From assembly GCA_903951445.1 (NCBI GenBank), contig CAJBBZ010000120.1, positions 1 through 64,000 on the forward strand: a stretch of 64,000 nucleotides of DNA, in the 5' to 3' direction. Position 1 is the first letter of the stretch. The number at the start of each line of letters is the position of its first letter. A model generated the notes under the pieces. The model searched no databases, was not told the origin of the DNA, and saw nothing but the letters and a program-made list of their open reading frames with translations. A program made the translations under genes and the position numbers. Below, piece by piece: positions 1-8,884 of this stretch. The stretch is from an uncultured beta proteobacterium. Lineage in GTDB: Bacteria; Pseudomonadota; Gammaproteobacteria; Burkholderiales; Burkholderiaceae_C.

Positions 1-328
1 CTTCAGGCGGCAGGTGTTTGTCCAAAAAGGCCTTGATTTGGCTTTCGGGCACCGCGCCCATGAAGCCGTCGGCCGGCTTGCCGGCGATCAAGAGCACGCA
101 AGTGGGAATGCTGCGGATGCCAAAGGCCTTGGAGAGCTCTTGCTCCTGGTCCGAGTCGATCTTGACCAATTTGAAACGCCCGGCGTAATCGGTTTCGACC
201 TTTTCCAGCAGCGGTCCTATCACTTTGCAGGGCCCGCACCAGGGGGCCCAGAAGTCCAGCAGCACCGGCAGGTCGTGCGAGGCGCGGATGACTTCAGTTT
301 CAAAATTTTCCAGGGTGACGTTGATCAT
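1..328 (-). CDS. cnoX: Thioredoxin-domain protein, CnoX/YbbN type (3' end outside window)
   Basis: This is the N-terminal 109 residues of a thioredoxin-fold protein whose C-terminus lies beyond base 1. The active-site motif WCGPC is at residues 30-34 and the cis-proline loop IRSIPT is at 71-76, so the domain should be redox competent. Cytoplasmic thioredoxins stop at about 108 residues. Here the frame stays open to the edge of the window, which fits the longer CnoX/YbbN family (thioredoxin domain plus tetratricopeptide repeats), a holdase that protects proteins during oxidative stress. The tetratricopeptide part is not visible, so CnoX rather than plain thioredoxin is inferred from the open frame. 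The start ATG is at 326-328, about 100 bases from the divergent purE start. Confidence 0.8.
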   Translation of the reverse strand, partial: MINVTLENFETEVIRASHDLPVLLDFWAPWCGPCKVIGPLLEKVETDYAGRFKLVKIDSDQEQELSKAFGIRSIPTCVLLIAGKPADGFMGAVPESQIKAFLDKHLPPE

Positions 329-430
329 GAAAAAATACTCGGGGTGAAAACGTAAAATTGGGGGTCTAGCCTTGCGGCACGGCTGCCGTCTGATCCTCGG
401 GCGCAGGTGCCAAGCGCTGTTTCCAACCCT

Positions 431-949
431 ATGAGCACCACACCCATCGCGGTCGTCATGGGCTCCAGTTCCGACTGGGACACCATGCAGCACGCAGTGC
501 AGATTCTCCAACAGTTTGGCATCGCCTTTGAAGCGCGCGTGCTTTCGGCGCACCGCATGCCCGACGATATGTTCGCATTTGCGCAAGCAGCCCAGGGCCG
601 GGGCTTGCGCGCCATCATCGCCGGGGCTGGCGGGGCTGCGCATTTGCCGGGCATGCTAGCCTGCAAAACCACGGTGCCGGTGCTAGGCGTGCCGGTGCCG
701 AGCAAGCATTTGCAAGGTGTGGATTCTCTGCACAGCATTGTGCAAATGCCCAAAGGCATACCGGTAGCCACTTTTGCCATCGGCGCAGCGGGTGCGGCCA
801 ATGCGGCTTTGTTTGCCGTGGCCATGCTGGCGGCACACGATGCGGCGCTTGCCAAACAACTCGATGCCTACCGCGCCGAGCAAACCCGCGCCGCGCGCGA
901 ACAAGATTTGCCGGTGACCGGACTGGCCGACGGGCTGGCCGGTTTATGA
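431..949 (+). CDS. purE: 5-(carboxyamino)imidazole ribonucleotide mutase
   Basis: PurE converts N5-carboxyaminoimidazole ribonucleotide to 4-carboxyaminoimidazole ribonucleotide in purine synthesis. The 172-residue product has the class I signatures: GSSSDW at residues 11-16, SAHR near 40-43 and the glycine-rich [12 protein letters not shown] loop near 67-78. I chose the ATG at 431 because [16 protein letters not shown] is the usual N-terminus; an upstream in-frame start at 407 would add eight residues with no family support. The stop overlaps the purK start in an ATGA arrangement (946-949), so the two steps are probably translationally coupled. Confidence 0.95.
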   Translation: MSTTPIAVVMGSSSDWDTMQHAVQILQQFGIAFEARVLSAHRMPDDMFAFAQAAQGRGLRAIIAGAGGAAHLPGMLACKTTVPVLGVPVPSKHLQGVDSLHSIVQMPKGIPVATFAIGAAGAANAALFAVAMLAAHDAALAKQLDAYRAEQTRAAREQDLPVTGLADGLAGL

Positions 950-2172
950 GCATGGGCGCGGCGCTTCTGCCGGGCGCGCACGCTATCGACGTCCAAGCCG
1001 GGACAGGCGTCGGGCCAAGCGCCGGGCCAAGCGCCGGGCCGGTGACGCTAGGCGTGATGGGTGGCGGCCAACTGGGCCGTATGTTTGTCCATGCCGCACA
1101 AACCATGGGCTACGAGACGGCAGTGCTAGACCCGGATGCCGACAGCCCCGCCGGGCGTGTCAGCCACCACCACATCCAAAGCGCCTACCAAGACCCGCAG
1201 GGCCTGGCGCAACTGGCCGCGCTGTGCAGCGCGATCACCACCGAATTTGAAAACGTGCCCGCCGATGCGCTGGCTACCCTAGCCGCCACGCGCACCGTGG
1301 CACCGGGCGCTCAAGCTGTAGCGATTGCCCAAGACCGGCTGGCCGAAAAAGCCCACTTCGTGCGCTGCGGCGTGCCTTGCGCGCCCTTTGCCGCTATCGC
1401 CACTAGGGCGGACGTGGAGGCGGCGCCTGCGGATTTGTTGCCTGGCATTCTCAAAACCGCCCGCCTGGGCTACGACGGCAAAGGGCAGGTGCGGGTGGCG
1501 GACCGCGCCCAACTGCGCCAGGCTTTTGCCGATTTGAAACAACAAGTTTGTGTGCTGGAAAAAATGCTGCCGCTGGCGCTGGAATGCTCGGTCATATTGG
1601 CGCGCGGTGCCGATGGCGCCATGGTGGATTTCCCGGTGCAGCGCAATTTGCACCGCGCCGGGATTTTGGCGGTGACCGAGGTGTTTGAAGACAATGTCCC
1701 AGCCCCGTTGGCTGCGCAAGCGGTGCAAGCCGCCCGCGCGATTGCCCAAGGTTTGGACTATGTGGGCGTGTTGTGCGTGGAGTTTTTTGTCTTGCAAGAC
1801 GGCAGCCTGGTGGTCAACGAGATCGCGCCGCGCCCGCACAACAGCGGCCACTACACGCTAGACGCCTGCGACCAGTCGCAGTTTGATTTGCAAGTGCGCA
1901 CCCTGGCGGGCCTTCCCCTGACCCAGCCGCGCCAGCACAGTGTCGCGGTGATGCTCAATATATTGGGCGATGTTTGGGGCCCCGGCTCGGACAAGACGCC
2001 GCCCTGGGACGCAGTGCTGGCGCTGCCTGGCGCGCATTTGCACTTGTACGGCAAGCGTGAGGCCCGGCCCGGACGCAAGATGGGCCACCTGACCCTCACC
2101 GCCGACAGCGCGCAGGCGGCACGGGCGACCGCCCTGGACGCGGCGCGTATTTTGGGAATTGAAACGTTTTAG
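946..2172 (+). CDS. purK: 5-(carboxyamino)imidazole ribonucleotide synthase
   Basis: PurK is the ATP-grasp enzyme that carboxylates aminoimidazole ribonucleotide with bicarbonate and feeds PurE. The motif [11 protein letters not shown] sits near residues 36-46, and the ATP-grasp core ([12 protein letters not shown], later [13 protein letters not shown]) follows. The protein is 408 residues, somewhat longer than the usual 355-390, because about 30 residues precede the nucleotide-binding motif. That leader holds a tandem [10 protein letters not shown] encoded by a repeated 12-base unit near 1012-1040. The GTG at 1042 could be an alternative start that removes it, but the ATGA overlap with purE supports 946. 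Confidence 0.93.
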   Translation: MSMGAALLPGAHAIDVQAGTGVGPSAGPSAGPVTLGVMGGGQLGRMFVHAAQTMGYETAVLDPDADSPAGRVSHHHIQSAYQDPQGLAQLAALCSAITTEFENVPADALATLAATRTVAPGAQAVAIAQDRLAEKAHFVRCGVPCAPFAAIATRADVEAAPADLLPGILKTARLGYDGKGQVRVADRAQLRQAFADLKQQVCVLEKMLPLALECSVILARGADGAMVDFPVQRNLHRAGILAVTEVFEDNVPAPLAAQAVQAARAIAQGLDYVGVLCVEFFVLQDGSLVVNEIAPRPHNSGHYTLDACDQSQFDLQVRTLAGLPLTQPRQHSVAVMLNILGDVWGPGSDKTPPWDAVLALPGAHLHLYGKREARPGRKMGHLTLTADSAQAARATALDAARILGIETF

Positions 2173-2243
2173 ATGCTATTGCCGGTATTTGAACGCTTTT
2201 TAGTCTATTTTGACCACTTAAGGAAGCTCTGCATCATTGCAAA

Positions 2244-2336
2244 TCCGTCATTGCGAGCGCAGCGAAGCAATCCATTTTGGCTTGCCAATCAAGCATTTAT
2301 GGATCGCCGCGTCGCTGCGCTCCTCGCGATGACGGA
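2244..2336. repeat. Palindromic interspersed repeat, copy 1
   Basis: This 93-base imperfect inverted repeat has TCCGTCA at its left end and TGACGGA at its right end. The left arm contains GCGAGCGCAGCGAAGCAATC and the right arm ATGGATCGCCGCGTCGCTGC. A copy at 48275-48365 is nearly identical and has the same orientation, and a diverged copy lies inside priA. It fills most of the purK-tsaC gap (2173-2420) and could fold into a long hairpin in RNA. It resembles the REP-like palindromes common in proteobacteria; a role as terminator or processing site is inference. Confidence 0.85.
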
Positions 2337-2420
2337 CTTGTGCAGAACTTCCCTAGCTTGTTTACCCCAAGCGCTCGCCTAGCCTCTTAGCACCGCCTAG
2401 CCCCTTCATCCCTGCCGCCC

Positions 2421-3515
2421 ATGATTTTGCAAGTACACGAAAGCTCCAGCCTACCCCGCTGCGAACAGGTATTGCGCCATGGCGGCTTACTCGGGCTACC
2501 CACCGAAACCGTGTATGGCCTGGCAGCGGACGCGGACAAGCCCGATGCCGTAGCGGCGATTTTTGCCGCCAAAGGTCGTCCGGCGGACCATCCGCTGATC
2601 GTGCACGTGGCCGACATGGACGGCGGCCTGAGCGGCGCGCGCTACTTTACGCGGGAGATTCCAGAATTTGCGATGCGCCTGATGCAAGCTTTTTGGCCTG
2701 GGCCGCTGACACTGATACTGCCGCGCCGCGACGGCGTGGCAGCAGCCGCTGCGGGCGGGCAGGACTCGGTGGGCCTGCGCTGCCCGTCGCACCCCGCCGC
2801 CCAAGCGCTGCTGCGCGCCCTGCGCCACAGCGTGCAAGGCAGCGTGGTCTGGGGCCTGGCCGCGCCCAGCGCCAACCGCTTCGGGCGCGTCAGCCCGACC
2901 ACGGCGCAGCATGTACACAGCGAGTTCAATACCGGGCGGGGCACGGACGACCCTGCTGCCCTGCTGATTTTGGACGGCGGGCCTTGCGAGGTGGGTATTG
3001 AGTCCACGATTGTGGACTGCACGCGCGGCGAACCGGTGCTTTTGCGGCCCGGCGCCATCGGCGTGCATGCGTTGACCGAGGCCTGCGGGCAAACCGTCCG
3101 ACTGCCGCATGAGTTGGTAAGCGGCCAGTCGGCGCCGCGCGCCTCGGGCACGCTGGCTGCGCACTACGCCCCCGAAGCCAAAGTGCGCCTGATGGACGCC
3201 ACAGACTTGCAGCGCGCCTTACAACCGGGTTCGGCGCAGCGGCGGGCAGTGGCCGGGCGCATTGGCGTCTATATGCGCACCCGGCCCGACATTGCGTCGG
3301 AGCAAGCTGCCCAGCCCCAAGATGGCTTGAATGGGCCGCCGCAACTGTTCTTACGCGCTATGCCCCCCGACGCGGCGCGCGCCGCGCAGCATTTGTTTGC
3401 CACCCTGCGCGCGATGGATGACGCGGGCGCAAAGGAAATTTGGGTGGAGTCAACGCCCGGAAGCACGGAATGGGCAGGCGTGGCCGACCGTTTGCAACGC
3501 GCCAGCGTCGCCTAG
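2421..3515 (+). CDS. tsaC: L-threonylcarbamoyladenylate synthase, long Sua5/YwlC form
   Basis: This enzyme makes threonylcarbamoyl-AMP from threonine, bicarbonate and ATP, the first step of tRNA t6A37 modification. The 364-residue protein has the YrdC-type domain at roughly residues 1-205, with LPTETVYGLA near 26-35 and APSANRFG near 149-156. A C-terminal Sua5 domain follows the conserved ASGTLAAHYAP linker. Short TsaC proteins are about 190 residues, so this is the long Sua5 architecture. It follows purEK on the same strand after a 248-base gap holding a palindromic repeat, so it is probably a separate unit. Confidence 0.93.
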   Translation: MILQVHESSSLPRCEQVLRHGGLLGLPTETVYGLAADADKPDAVAAIFAAKGRPADHPLIVHVADMDGGLSGARYFTREIPEFAMRLMQAFWPGPLTLILPRRDGVAAAAAGGQDSVGLRCPSHPAAQALLRALRHSVQGSVVWGLAAPSANRFGRVSPTTAQHVHSEFNTGRGTDDPAALLILDGGPCEVGIESTIVDCTRGEPVLLRPGAIGVHALTEACGQTVRLPHELVSGQSAPRASGTLAAHYAPEAKVRLMDATDLQRALQPGSAQRRAVAGRIGVYMRTRPDIASEQAAQPQDGLNGPPQLFLRAMPPDAARAAQHLFATLRAMDDAGAKEIWVESTPGSTEWAGVADRLQRASVA

Positions 3516-3526
3516 GCGCTAAAAAG

Positions 3527-4795
3527 CTATTTATCTACGGTAAAAACCGTTAAAACGCCGGTATAGCCGTACAAATGCTGGTACGCAATTTCGCCACCGG
3601 CAAAAAATCCGATCAGCGGTACATCGCCCAAGGCGTGGCGAACGATCTGCATTTCGGCGCTGGCGCCGCCAAAATGTGGGCCGCCGCGCCCGGTGCAGCT
3701 GATGTAAATCGCGCCGGTAATACCTTTTTGTACCGGCGCAGACGCGCCAGCACGCGACCCCGTGGCGCCCACTGCTTGCGGCTCCAACATCTCTTCCGGG
3801 CTGAGTTCTTCGCGTATCTCCGCGCAAATGCGCATTAAATCCGCGCGCGCGGCCTGCACGTTGCGCTGGCAAAAAGCCAGTTGGCCACCGACACGGGCAT
3901 GGTCGCTTAAAGCGACACCGCGATGACCGGGGTCCAGACCGATGATGTGGCGCACCAGCACGTCGCTACCAAAATTGCCCGTCTTGCGCACGGCAGCGCT
4001 GTCGCTGCCGGTAGGCGGGTTGGCCAGGCCGACCAGGGTGTTACGCACCGCTTGCAAGGCTTCTTGCGGGCGCTCCAGCGATATGTACAAATCCGACAGC
4101 AGCGCATCCAAGGCCGGTTCGCCGTCCAGGCTGAGCACCAGGTTGTTGTGCGCTTCGGTAATTACCCGGGCGCGCGACACCGGTTTGCAGCCCTGGGTGA
4201 CGCGCGAGACCACCGCGACTTCCGGCCCGAAAGCCACGCCGCTCAAGCCCCCGCTGAACACGCCCTTGGCCAGGCCCTGGCCACTCAGGTTGCCATCAGC
4301 CGCCAGCGCAAACTGCACGCTTTTGCCCCGGCTGCTAGACAGGCCCCCAAACAAATAGCCGGTTTCGGTGCGGCCCGACATTTCGGCCAGCAAATCGGGC
4401 AGATCGGCGGTAGCGCCATCCGCATGCACCAGCGCGGTGTGGGCTTCAAAGCCCAGGTTTAGGGGCGATACGCCGGAAAACACGCGGTATTGGTCCGATG
4501 GCAGGTCTAGGAGCATGACCGCCATGGCAGGCTCGTCAAAGTACTCCACATTGTTGGCCGCGATGCCAATGCCCACGGTGCCCGACCAGTCGGTGACCGA
4601 GGGCAGCTCGGCGCTGAGGTGGTCCAAAATTTCTTGTGCGTCTTGGGCGTAATGGTCGGTGATGTAGAGCAAGGCCAGCGTGGGCGTTACCGCATGCAGC
4701 GAGCTCGACATCTGGCCGCGCAACTGCGCCAGCACCAAAGCGCTGGCGCTTTGCCACTGGGGGTGCGTCGCGTGCGCGTAAGAAAAAGTTTGCAT
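3527..4795 (-). CDS. FIST domain-containing signal transduction protein
   Basis: The 422-residue cytosolic protein matches the FIST family, with an N-terminal FIST_N sensory half (about residues 30-220) and a FIST_C half (about 230-400). Family-like stretches include LALLYITDHY, GTVGIGIAANNVEYFD, GYLFGGLSSSRG and LIGFFAGGEIAYQHLYGYTGVL near the C-terminus. FIST domains are thought to bind small ligands such as amino acids, and often sit beside histidine kinases or diguanylate cyclases. No such partner is visible here. It converges on tsaC with a short gap and starts 34 bases from the phaM stop in the same direction. The ligand is unknown. Confidence 0.88.
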   Translation of the reverse strand: MQTFSYAHATHPQWQSASALVLAQLRGQMSSSLHAVTPTLALLYITDHYAQDAQEILDHLSAELPSVTDWSGTVGIGIAANNVEYFDEPAMAVMLLDLPSDQYRVFSGVSPLNLGFEAHTALVHADGATADLPDLLAEMSGRTETGYLFGGLSSSRGKSVQFALAADGNLSGQGLAKGVFSGGLSGVAFGPEVAVVSRVTQGCKPVSRARVITEAHNNLVLSLDGEPALDALLSDLYISLERPQEALQAVRNTLVGLANPPTGSDSAAVRKTGNFGSDVLVRHIIGLDPGHRGVALSDHARVGGQLAFCQRNVQAARADLMRICAEIREELSPEEMLEPQAVGATGSRAGASAPVQKGITGAIYISCTGRGGPHFGGASAEMQIVRHALGDVPLIGFFAGGEIAYQHLYGYTGVLTVFTVDK

Positions 4796-4828
4796 AGTGA
4801 GTAATTGAGCGGGCGCGTGGGCGCCGTT

Positions 4829-5488
4829 TTAACTGGCGCTGCGGCGCGGCTTGGTGCTGCGCTTGGCAGCCGTGGTTTTGCGTGGCGCCTTGCTTGCGGT
4901 TTTCGCGGCGGTGCGCTTGGCTTTGGTGACGCCGGATTTGCCAGCTGCTTTGGCACTGCCGACCACTGCGGCGCTGTGCTTGGCCACGTCTTGCAGCGCC
5001 GTGCTGGCGATGTGTTGGAACTGTTGGGTCAGCGCGCCCCATAGCTGCATCGGGTCTATGACCTTGCTGGCCTCGGCCTGCGCTTTGGTTTTGCGCTTGG
5101 GGGCGGGGTCGGCGGCGGCCTCGGGTTCGGGTGTAGGCGGTGGTGCTGCGGGCGCTGGCTGGGCGGGTTTGGGGGCAGCAGCAGAGCCGGGCATACCCAT
5201 GGTGAAGTTCATACCCTTCAAGGTTTCCATGGTCATTTTTTGCACTTCCAGCGCCTGGATGGTGGCGCTCAGAGCGCGGGCGTTTTGGTCTAGCCAGAAC
5301 TGCACATGCTTGAGTTCTTCGATGCGCTTTTCCAGGTCCTCGACTTTGAGGCTGGGCACCAGCCACTGCGCCATATTGGGCATGGCCGAGGGGCTGGCGC
5401 CCGCGCCACCTGCCGCCTTGGCCAGGTTTTGCAAAAAGTCAAAACCGGGCACAAATTTGCCGAATCCTGCGGTGTCTGAAGTGCTCAT
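4829..5488 (-). CDS. phaM: PhaM-family polyhydroxyalkanoate granule protein
   Basis: The 219-residue protein has the PhaM layout. A conserved N-terminal region (residues about 10-115, with FGKFVPGFDFLQNLAK and a helical EDLEKRIEELKHVQFWLDQN) is followed by a proline/alanine linker and a C-terminal tail from about residue 135 that is rich in Lys and Ala. The tail resembles histone H1 and is the DNA-binding part in the Ralstonia protein, where PhaM activates PHA synthase and tethers granules to the nucleoid. A ribosome-binding site (AGGAG) precedes the ATG at 5488. The assignment implies that this organism stores PHA, but no synthase gene is in the window. Confidence 0.85.
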   Translation of the reverse strand: MSTSDTAGFGKFVPGFDFLQNLAKAAGGAGASPSAMPNMAQWLVPSLKVEDLEKRIEELKHVQFWLDQNARALSATIQALEVQKMTMETLKGMNFTMGMPGSAAAPKPAQPAPAAPPPTPEPEAAADPAPKRKTKAQAEASKVIDPMQLWGALTQQFQHIASTALQDVAKHSAAVVGSAKAAGKSGVTKAKRTAAKTASKAPRKTTAAKRSTKPRRSAS

Positions 5489-5707
5489 GGGCGGGGCTCC
5501 TGGGTTGTGCTGCGCGCGCTGCGTGAAGCGGCCCTTAGCTTAACTGAAGCCAAGAAAAAGCGCGCCGAGTAGTCGCCCATTGGAACAGCATCAAACTACC
5601 GCGCATATGCAGTCACAGCGCCTGCTACTTACCAACCGCCCCATGGCATTCGCCGTAAGTGCTTGCAAAGAGGCTTGCAAACCACCGTCCCGCAGACAAT
5701 ACGGTTT

Positions 5708-6343
5708 ATGTGCAGCCATTACCAAGGCATCCAAGGGCGCGAACGTTTTGAGCGCCATTTCGGCATCGGCCTGCCCGAGGACGCGGGCCAGGCCGATGTA
5801 TGGCCGGGCTACCGGGCGATGTTTATACGCAACACACCGCCGGGTGCGGCACCGGCTGCGGGCCGCTTGCAGGCGCTGACGGGTTTGTTCGGCCTGGTGC
5901 CGCATTGGTCCACCGACTTGCGCATCACGCGCAGCACCTACAACGCGCGCAGCGAAACCGCGATGGAGAAACCCAGTTTTCGCGATGCCTGGCGGCGCGG
6001 CCAGCATTGCATCATTCCCGCTGAGGCTTTGTTTGAGCCAGATTGGCGCAGCGGGCGGGCGGTGGCAGCGCGCATGGGCAGCGCAGACGGCGCGCCGCTG
6101 GGGGTGGCCGGTTTGTGGTCCTGCTGGCGGGAACAGGAGCAAGAAATTTTTAGCTTCACCATGCTGACGGTGAATGCTGATCACCATCCCGTGATGCGCG
6201 AAATGCACAAGCCCGGCGACGAGAAGCGCATGGTGGTGGTGGTGCCGCCTGCGCTCTATGCACATTGGCTGCACTTACCCGCCCGCGAAAGTCTTGGGTT
6301 TTTACAGTCGCAACCCAGCGCCGCACTTGCGCAGCTAGCCTAA
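5708..6343 (+). CDS. SRAP-family abasic-site processing protein (YedK/HMCES-like)
   Basis: SRAP proteins trap abasic sites in single-stranded DNA by forming a thiazolidine crosslink with the N-terminal cysteine. The start must therefore expose Cys2, and the ATG at 5708 gives MCSHYQG; the frame is open upstream to 5663, but that start would bury the cysteine. The other key residues fall where expected for YedK: Asn79 (in YNARSE), Glu106 (in PAEALFE) and His160 (in ADHHPVM). At 211 residues the protein has normal length. It is divergent from phaM and appears to be a single gene. No obvious ribosome-binding site precedes the start. Confidence 0.92.
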   Translation: MCSHYQGIQGRERFERHFGIGLPEDAGQADVWPGYRAMFIRNTPPGAAPAAGRLQALTGLFGLVPHWSTDLRITRSTYNARSETAMEKPSFRDAWRRGQHCIIPAEALFEPDWRSGRAVAARMGSADGAPLGVAGLWSCWREQEQEIFSFTMLTVNADHHPVMREMHKPGDEKRMVVVVPPALYAHWLHLPARESLGFLQSQPSAALAQLA

Positions 6344-6398
6344 AAAACGGAGTTAGCTGAACCAGCAGGCAGCTCAGGAAGAGGCCTGCAGCTACGCT

Positions 6399-6797
6399 TT
6401 AGATGTCCTGGTTACGGGCCTTGGCTGCGCGCAATTCCTGCAGCATGCGCGGGTCATGCAACGCCAAATCCCACAAAGCAGCTTCACGGCGTGACTGCAC
6501 CAGTGCTGTCACGCGGGTTTGAAGCCAGAGCGCACTGGCGGTACTGGCGCGGCGCATGGGCCGGGTCAAGAGGGCCAGCCCTCCGAAAATCGACAACCAC
6601 AACATCACCCAGGCGAGCAACATATGCCCGTCGGCCCAGCTGTCGATCACCTGGTCTGCTACGGCGAGCAAAGCGGCAAAGACCGAAGCTGACAGCAGCC
6701 CGGCCAAGCCCTGGGAGGGCGCAATGCGCCTGATTGGACGCTGCGACGGCGCCCGGACGTGCTGAGAAACGGTTTGGAAAAGCATGAAATTGGACAT
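6399..6797 (-). CDS. Small membrane protein of unknown function
   Basis: I do not recognise this 132-residue protein. Two hydrophobic segments (about residues 32-50, GLLSASVFAALLAVADQV, and 58-78, LLAWVMLWLSIFGGLALL) suggest two transmembrane helices, followed by a charged, probably helical cytoplasmic C-terminus rich in Arg and Ala. The ATG at 6797 is preceded by AAGGAG at good spacing, which decides it over an upstream start that would add 16 residues. It diverges from the LysR gene at 6919, and the 121-base gap between them is relatively AT-rich and likely carries both promoters. Confidence 0.7.
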   Translation of the reverse strand: MSNFMLFQTVSQHVRAPSQRPIRRIAPSQGLAGLLSASVFAALLAVADQVIDSWADGHMLLAWVMLWLSIFGGLALLTRPMRRASTASALWLQTRVTALVQSRREAALWDLALHDPRMLQELRAAKARNQDI

Positions 6798-6918
6798 AGC
6801 AAACTCCTTAGAAAACATGAGCACGCCGCAATAGCGGTGTGACATTGGTGATACTAGGGTTTACACTAATGCGAGTCCACTTTATATTTTTGATTTCACA
6901 CATTCATAAAATCTATTT

Positions 6919-7899
6919 ATGACCCTGCCCGTATTGCAACTGCGCAACTTCGACCTGAACCTCCTCAAAGTCTTTGATGTGGTGATGGCCGAGCGCAGCC
7001 TGACGCGGGCGGCGCAAGTGCTGTCGCTAACGCAGCCGGCGGTAAGCAATGCCCTACGCCGTTTGCGCGATGCCTTGGGAGACGAGGTGCTGGTGCGCCA
7101 AGGACGCAGTTTGCAGCCCACGCCCAAGGCGCTGCTGCTGTGGCCGCAGGTGCGCGAAACACTGGCCCGCTTGCAAACTGCGTTGGCGCCGCATCCGTTC
7201 TCGCCCGCCGATACGGTGTGCAGCTTTGTGCTGACCATGGCCGACGCCACCGCGTCGCAGCTGATGCCGGGCTTGGTGCAGGGTTTGCTGCAGCAGGCGC
7301 CCGGCGTGTCTTTGCGCACCGTGCCGCTGACCACGCGCGACCCGCGGCGCATGCTGGAAGACGGCGAGGTGGACCTGGCATTGGGCCATTTCCCAGCTGC
7401 CCTGGCAGCCATCGGACAGCAACGGCAAAACGGGCAAGCGGTGCGATTTGGCCAGCAACGGCTGTTTTCAAGCGACTATGTATGCGTCATGCGCAAAGGC
7501 CATGCTTTGGCCAAAGTACCGCTCAGCCTGGACGCGTTTTGCCAGGCGCAGCATGCACTGGTCAGTTTTTCGGGTCGCGCCTACGGGCTGATTGATGAGG
7601 CCTTGGCCTCGGTCAACCGCTCGCGCCGCGTGGTGTTGACGGTGAACCAGTTTTTTACTACCGGCAGCGTGGTGGCGCACTCGGATTTGTTGGCCGTGAT
7701 GCCACGGCATTTTGTGCAAGTTACTGGCTTTGCGCCGCAACTGGCGGTGCATGAATTGCCTTTTGATGTGCCGCCGATTCAGGTGGATGCACTGTGGCAC
7801 CAACGCCATGATGCAGACAGCGCGCAAAGCTGGTTGCGCGCCCAAGTGCATGCGGTGGCGCAAGCCGTGCCTTTGGCTGGCGCAAGGGGCAGGGCATGA
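6919..7899 (+). CDS. LysR-family transcriptional regulator
   Basis: The 326-residue protein has an N-terminal LysR helix-turn-helix (about residues 9-68: LRNFDLNLLKVFDVVMAERS, then LTQPAVSNALRRLRDALGDE) followed by a ligand-binding domain. The DLNLL start and the DEVLVRQGR stretch place it in the subgroup that includes NodD and LinR-like regulators, which often respond to aromatic or lipid-like inducers. The inducer cannot be read from the sequence. It is divergent from the small membrane protein gene, which is a possible target, and is followed 67 bases later by a metallophosphoesterase on the same strand. Confidence 0.92.
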   Translation: MTLPVLQLRNFDLNLLKVFDVVMAERSLTRAAQVLSLTQPAVSNALRRLRDALGDEVLVRQGRSLQPTPKALLLWPQVRETLARLQTALAPHPFSPADTVCSFVLTMADATASQLMPGLVQGLLQQAPGVSLRTVPLTTRDPRRMLEDGEVDLALGHFPAALAAIGQQRQNGQAVRFGQQRLFSSDYVCVMRKGHALAKVPLSLDAFCQAQHALVSFSGRAYGLIDEALASVNRSRRVVLTVNQFFTTGSVVAHSDLLAVMPRHFVQVTGFAPQLAVHELPFDVPPIQVDALWHQRHDADSAQSWLRAQVHAVAQAVPLAGARGRA

Positions 7900-7966
7900 A
7901 GATGCAAAGTTACAAGCTTGCCATGCGGGCCGCGACCAGGCTGGCAAAGGGACGGGGCGCTGCCGC

Positions 7967-8884
7967 ATGAAACTGCAATTGTTGTCCGATGTGCATTTGG
8001 AATCGCAACCCGATTTTGTGGCGCAGCCAGCCCCGGACGCGGACTTCTTGGTGCTGGCCGGAGATATTGGCTCCTACCAAAAGGGCTCGAAATTGCAGGA
8101 TGCAGATTTCGGCCTGGCGCAGTTTTCGCCGCTGAATGGATGGCCGGTGCCGGTGTATTTTGTACCGGGCAACCATGAATACGACAGCCTAGACTTTGAT
8201 GCCGGCCACGCCCGCTTGCGCGAGACCTGTGCGCGCTTGGGCATCACTTGGCTAGACCGGCAGGTGCTCTCGCTGCCTGGGCTTAGTACGGATGGCCAGG
8301 CGCTGCGCTTGCTGGGCACGACGCTATGGACTGATTTTGATGCGCTGGCAACTTCGCCGCGTCCGTGGCCAGAAAACACGGTCAACGCGGTCAACCAGGA
8401 TGCACCGCGTGATGCCCAAGCCTTGGAATCATCGGAAGCGCTCGCCGCGTGGGAAAGTAATCCAGACAACCGCAAGGCACGCGAAAAAGCGTTTCGTGCG
8501 GCTGACTACTACTTGAAAAAAACCGGCACGCTGCGCCATGGCTTGCCTTTTTTATCTGAAGCGGTACGCGAAGAAGGCTTGCAGTGCCAAGCCTGGCTGC
8601 GCAATGCCTTGAACCAACCCTTTGAAGGCAAAACCATCGCCGTCACGCACTTTGCACCTAGCCTGCACAGCGCCGATCCGCGCTATGGCCGCGTGCCCGG
8701 AACCGCCGGATTTTGCAACGCTTTAGATGACTTGCTACCGCAGGCTGCGCTCTGGTTGCATGGACATTTGCACACCGCGCAAGACTATGTGCACCGGGGC
8801 TGCCGCGTGGTGGCCAACCCGCTGGGCTATGCCCGCAAAAAAGAGCAAGCGCACTTTCGCGCCCAAGCGGTGATTGAAATTTAG
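7967..8884 (+). CDS. Calcineurin-like metallophosphoesterase
   Basis: The 305-residue protein carries the metallophosphoesterase signatures in order: SDVHLE (Asp8, His10), LAGDIG, PGNHEY, THFAPS and HGHLHT near the C-terminus. These residues bind two metal ions in the active site. The substrate is not evident; relatives include nucleotide phosphodiesterases and protein phosphatases. The ATG at 7967 is chosen because the metal-binding SDxH motif must lie near the N-terminus; the frame is open upstream only through overlap with the LysR gene. The last four bases overlap the end of the convergent TetR gene. Confidence 0.88.
   Translation: MKLQLLSDVHLESQPDFVAQPAPDADFLVLAGDIGSYQKGSKLQDADFGLAQFSPLNGWPVPVYFVPGNHEYDSLDFDAGHARLRETCARLGITWLDRQVLSLPGLSTDGQALRLLGTTLWTDFDALATSPRPWPENTVNAVNQDAPRDAQALESSEALAAWESNPDNRKAREKAFRAADYYLKKTGTLRHGLPFLSEAVREEGLQCQAWLRNALNQPFEGKTIAVTHFAPSLHSADPRYGRVPGTAGFCNALDDLLPQAALWLHGHLHTAQDYVHRGCRVVANPLGYARKKEQAHFRAQAVIEI

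Noticed and set aside
2173-2382. Short plus-strand frame ending in a MDRRVAALLAMTD-like peptide
   Set aside because: It is the translation of the palindromic repeat, not a conserved gene.
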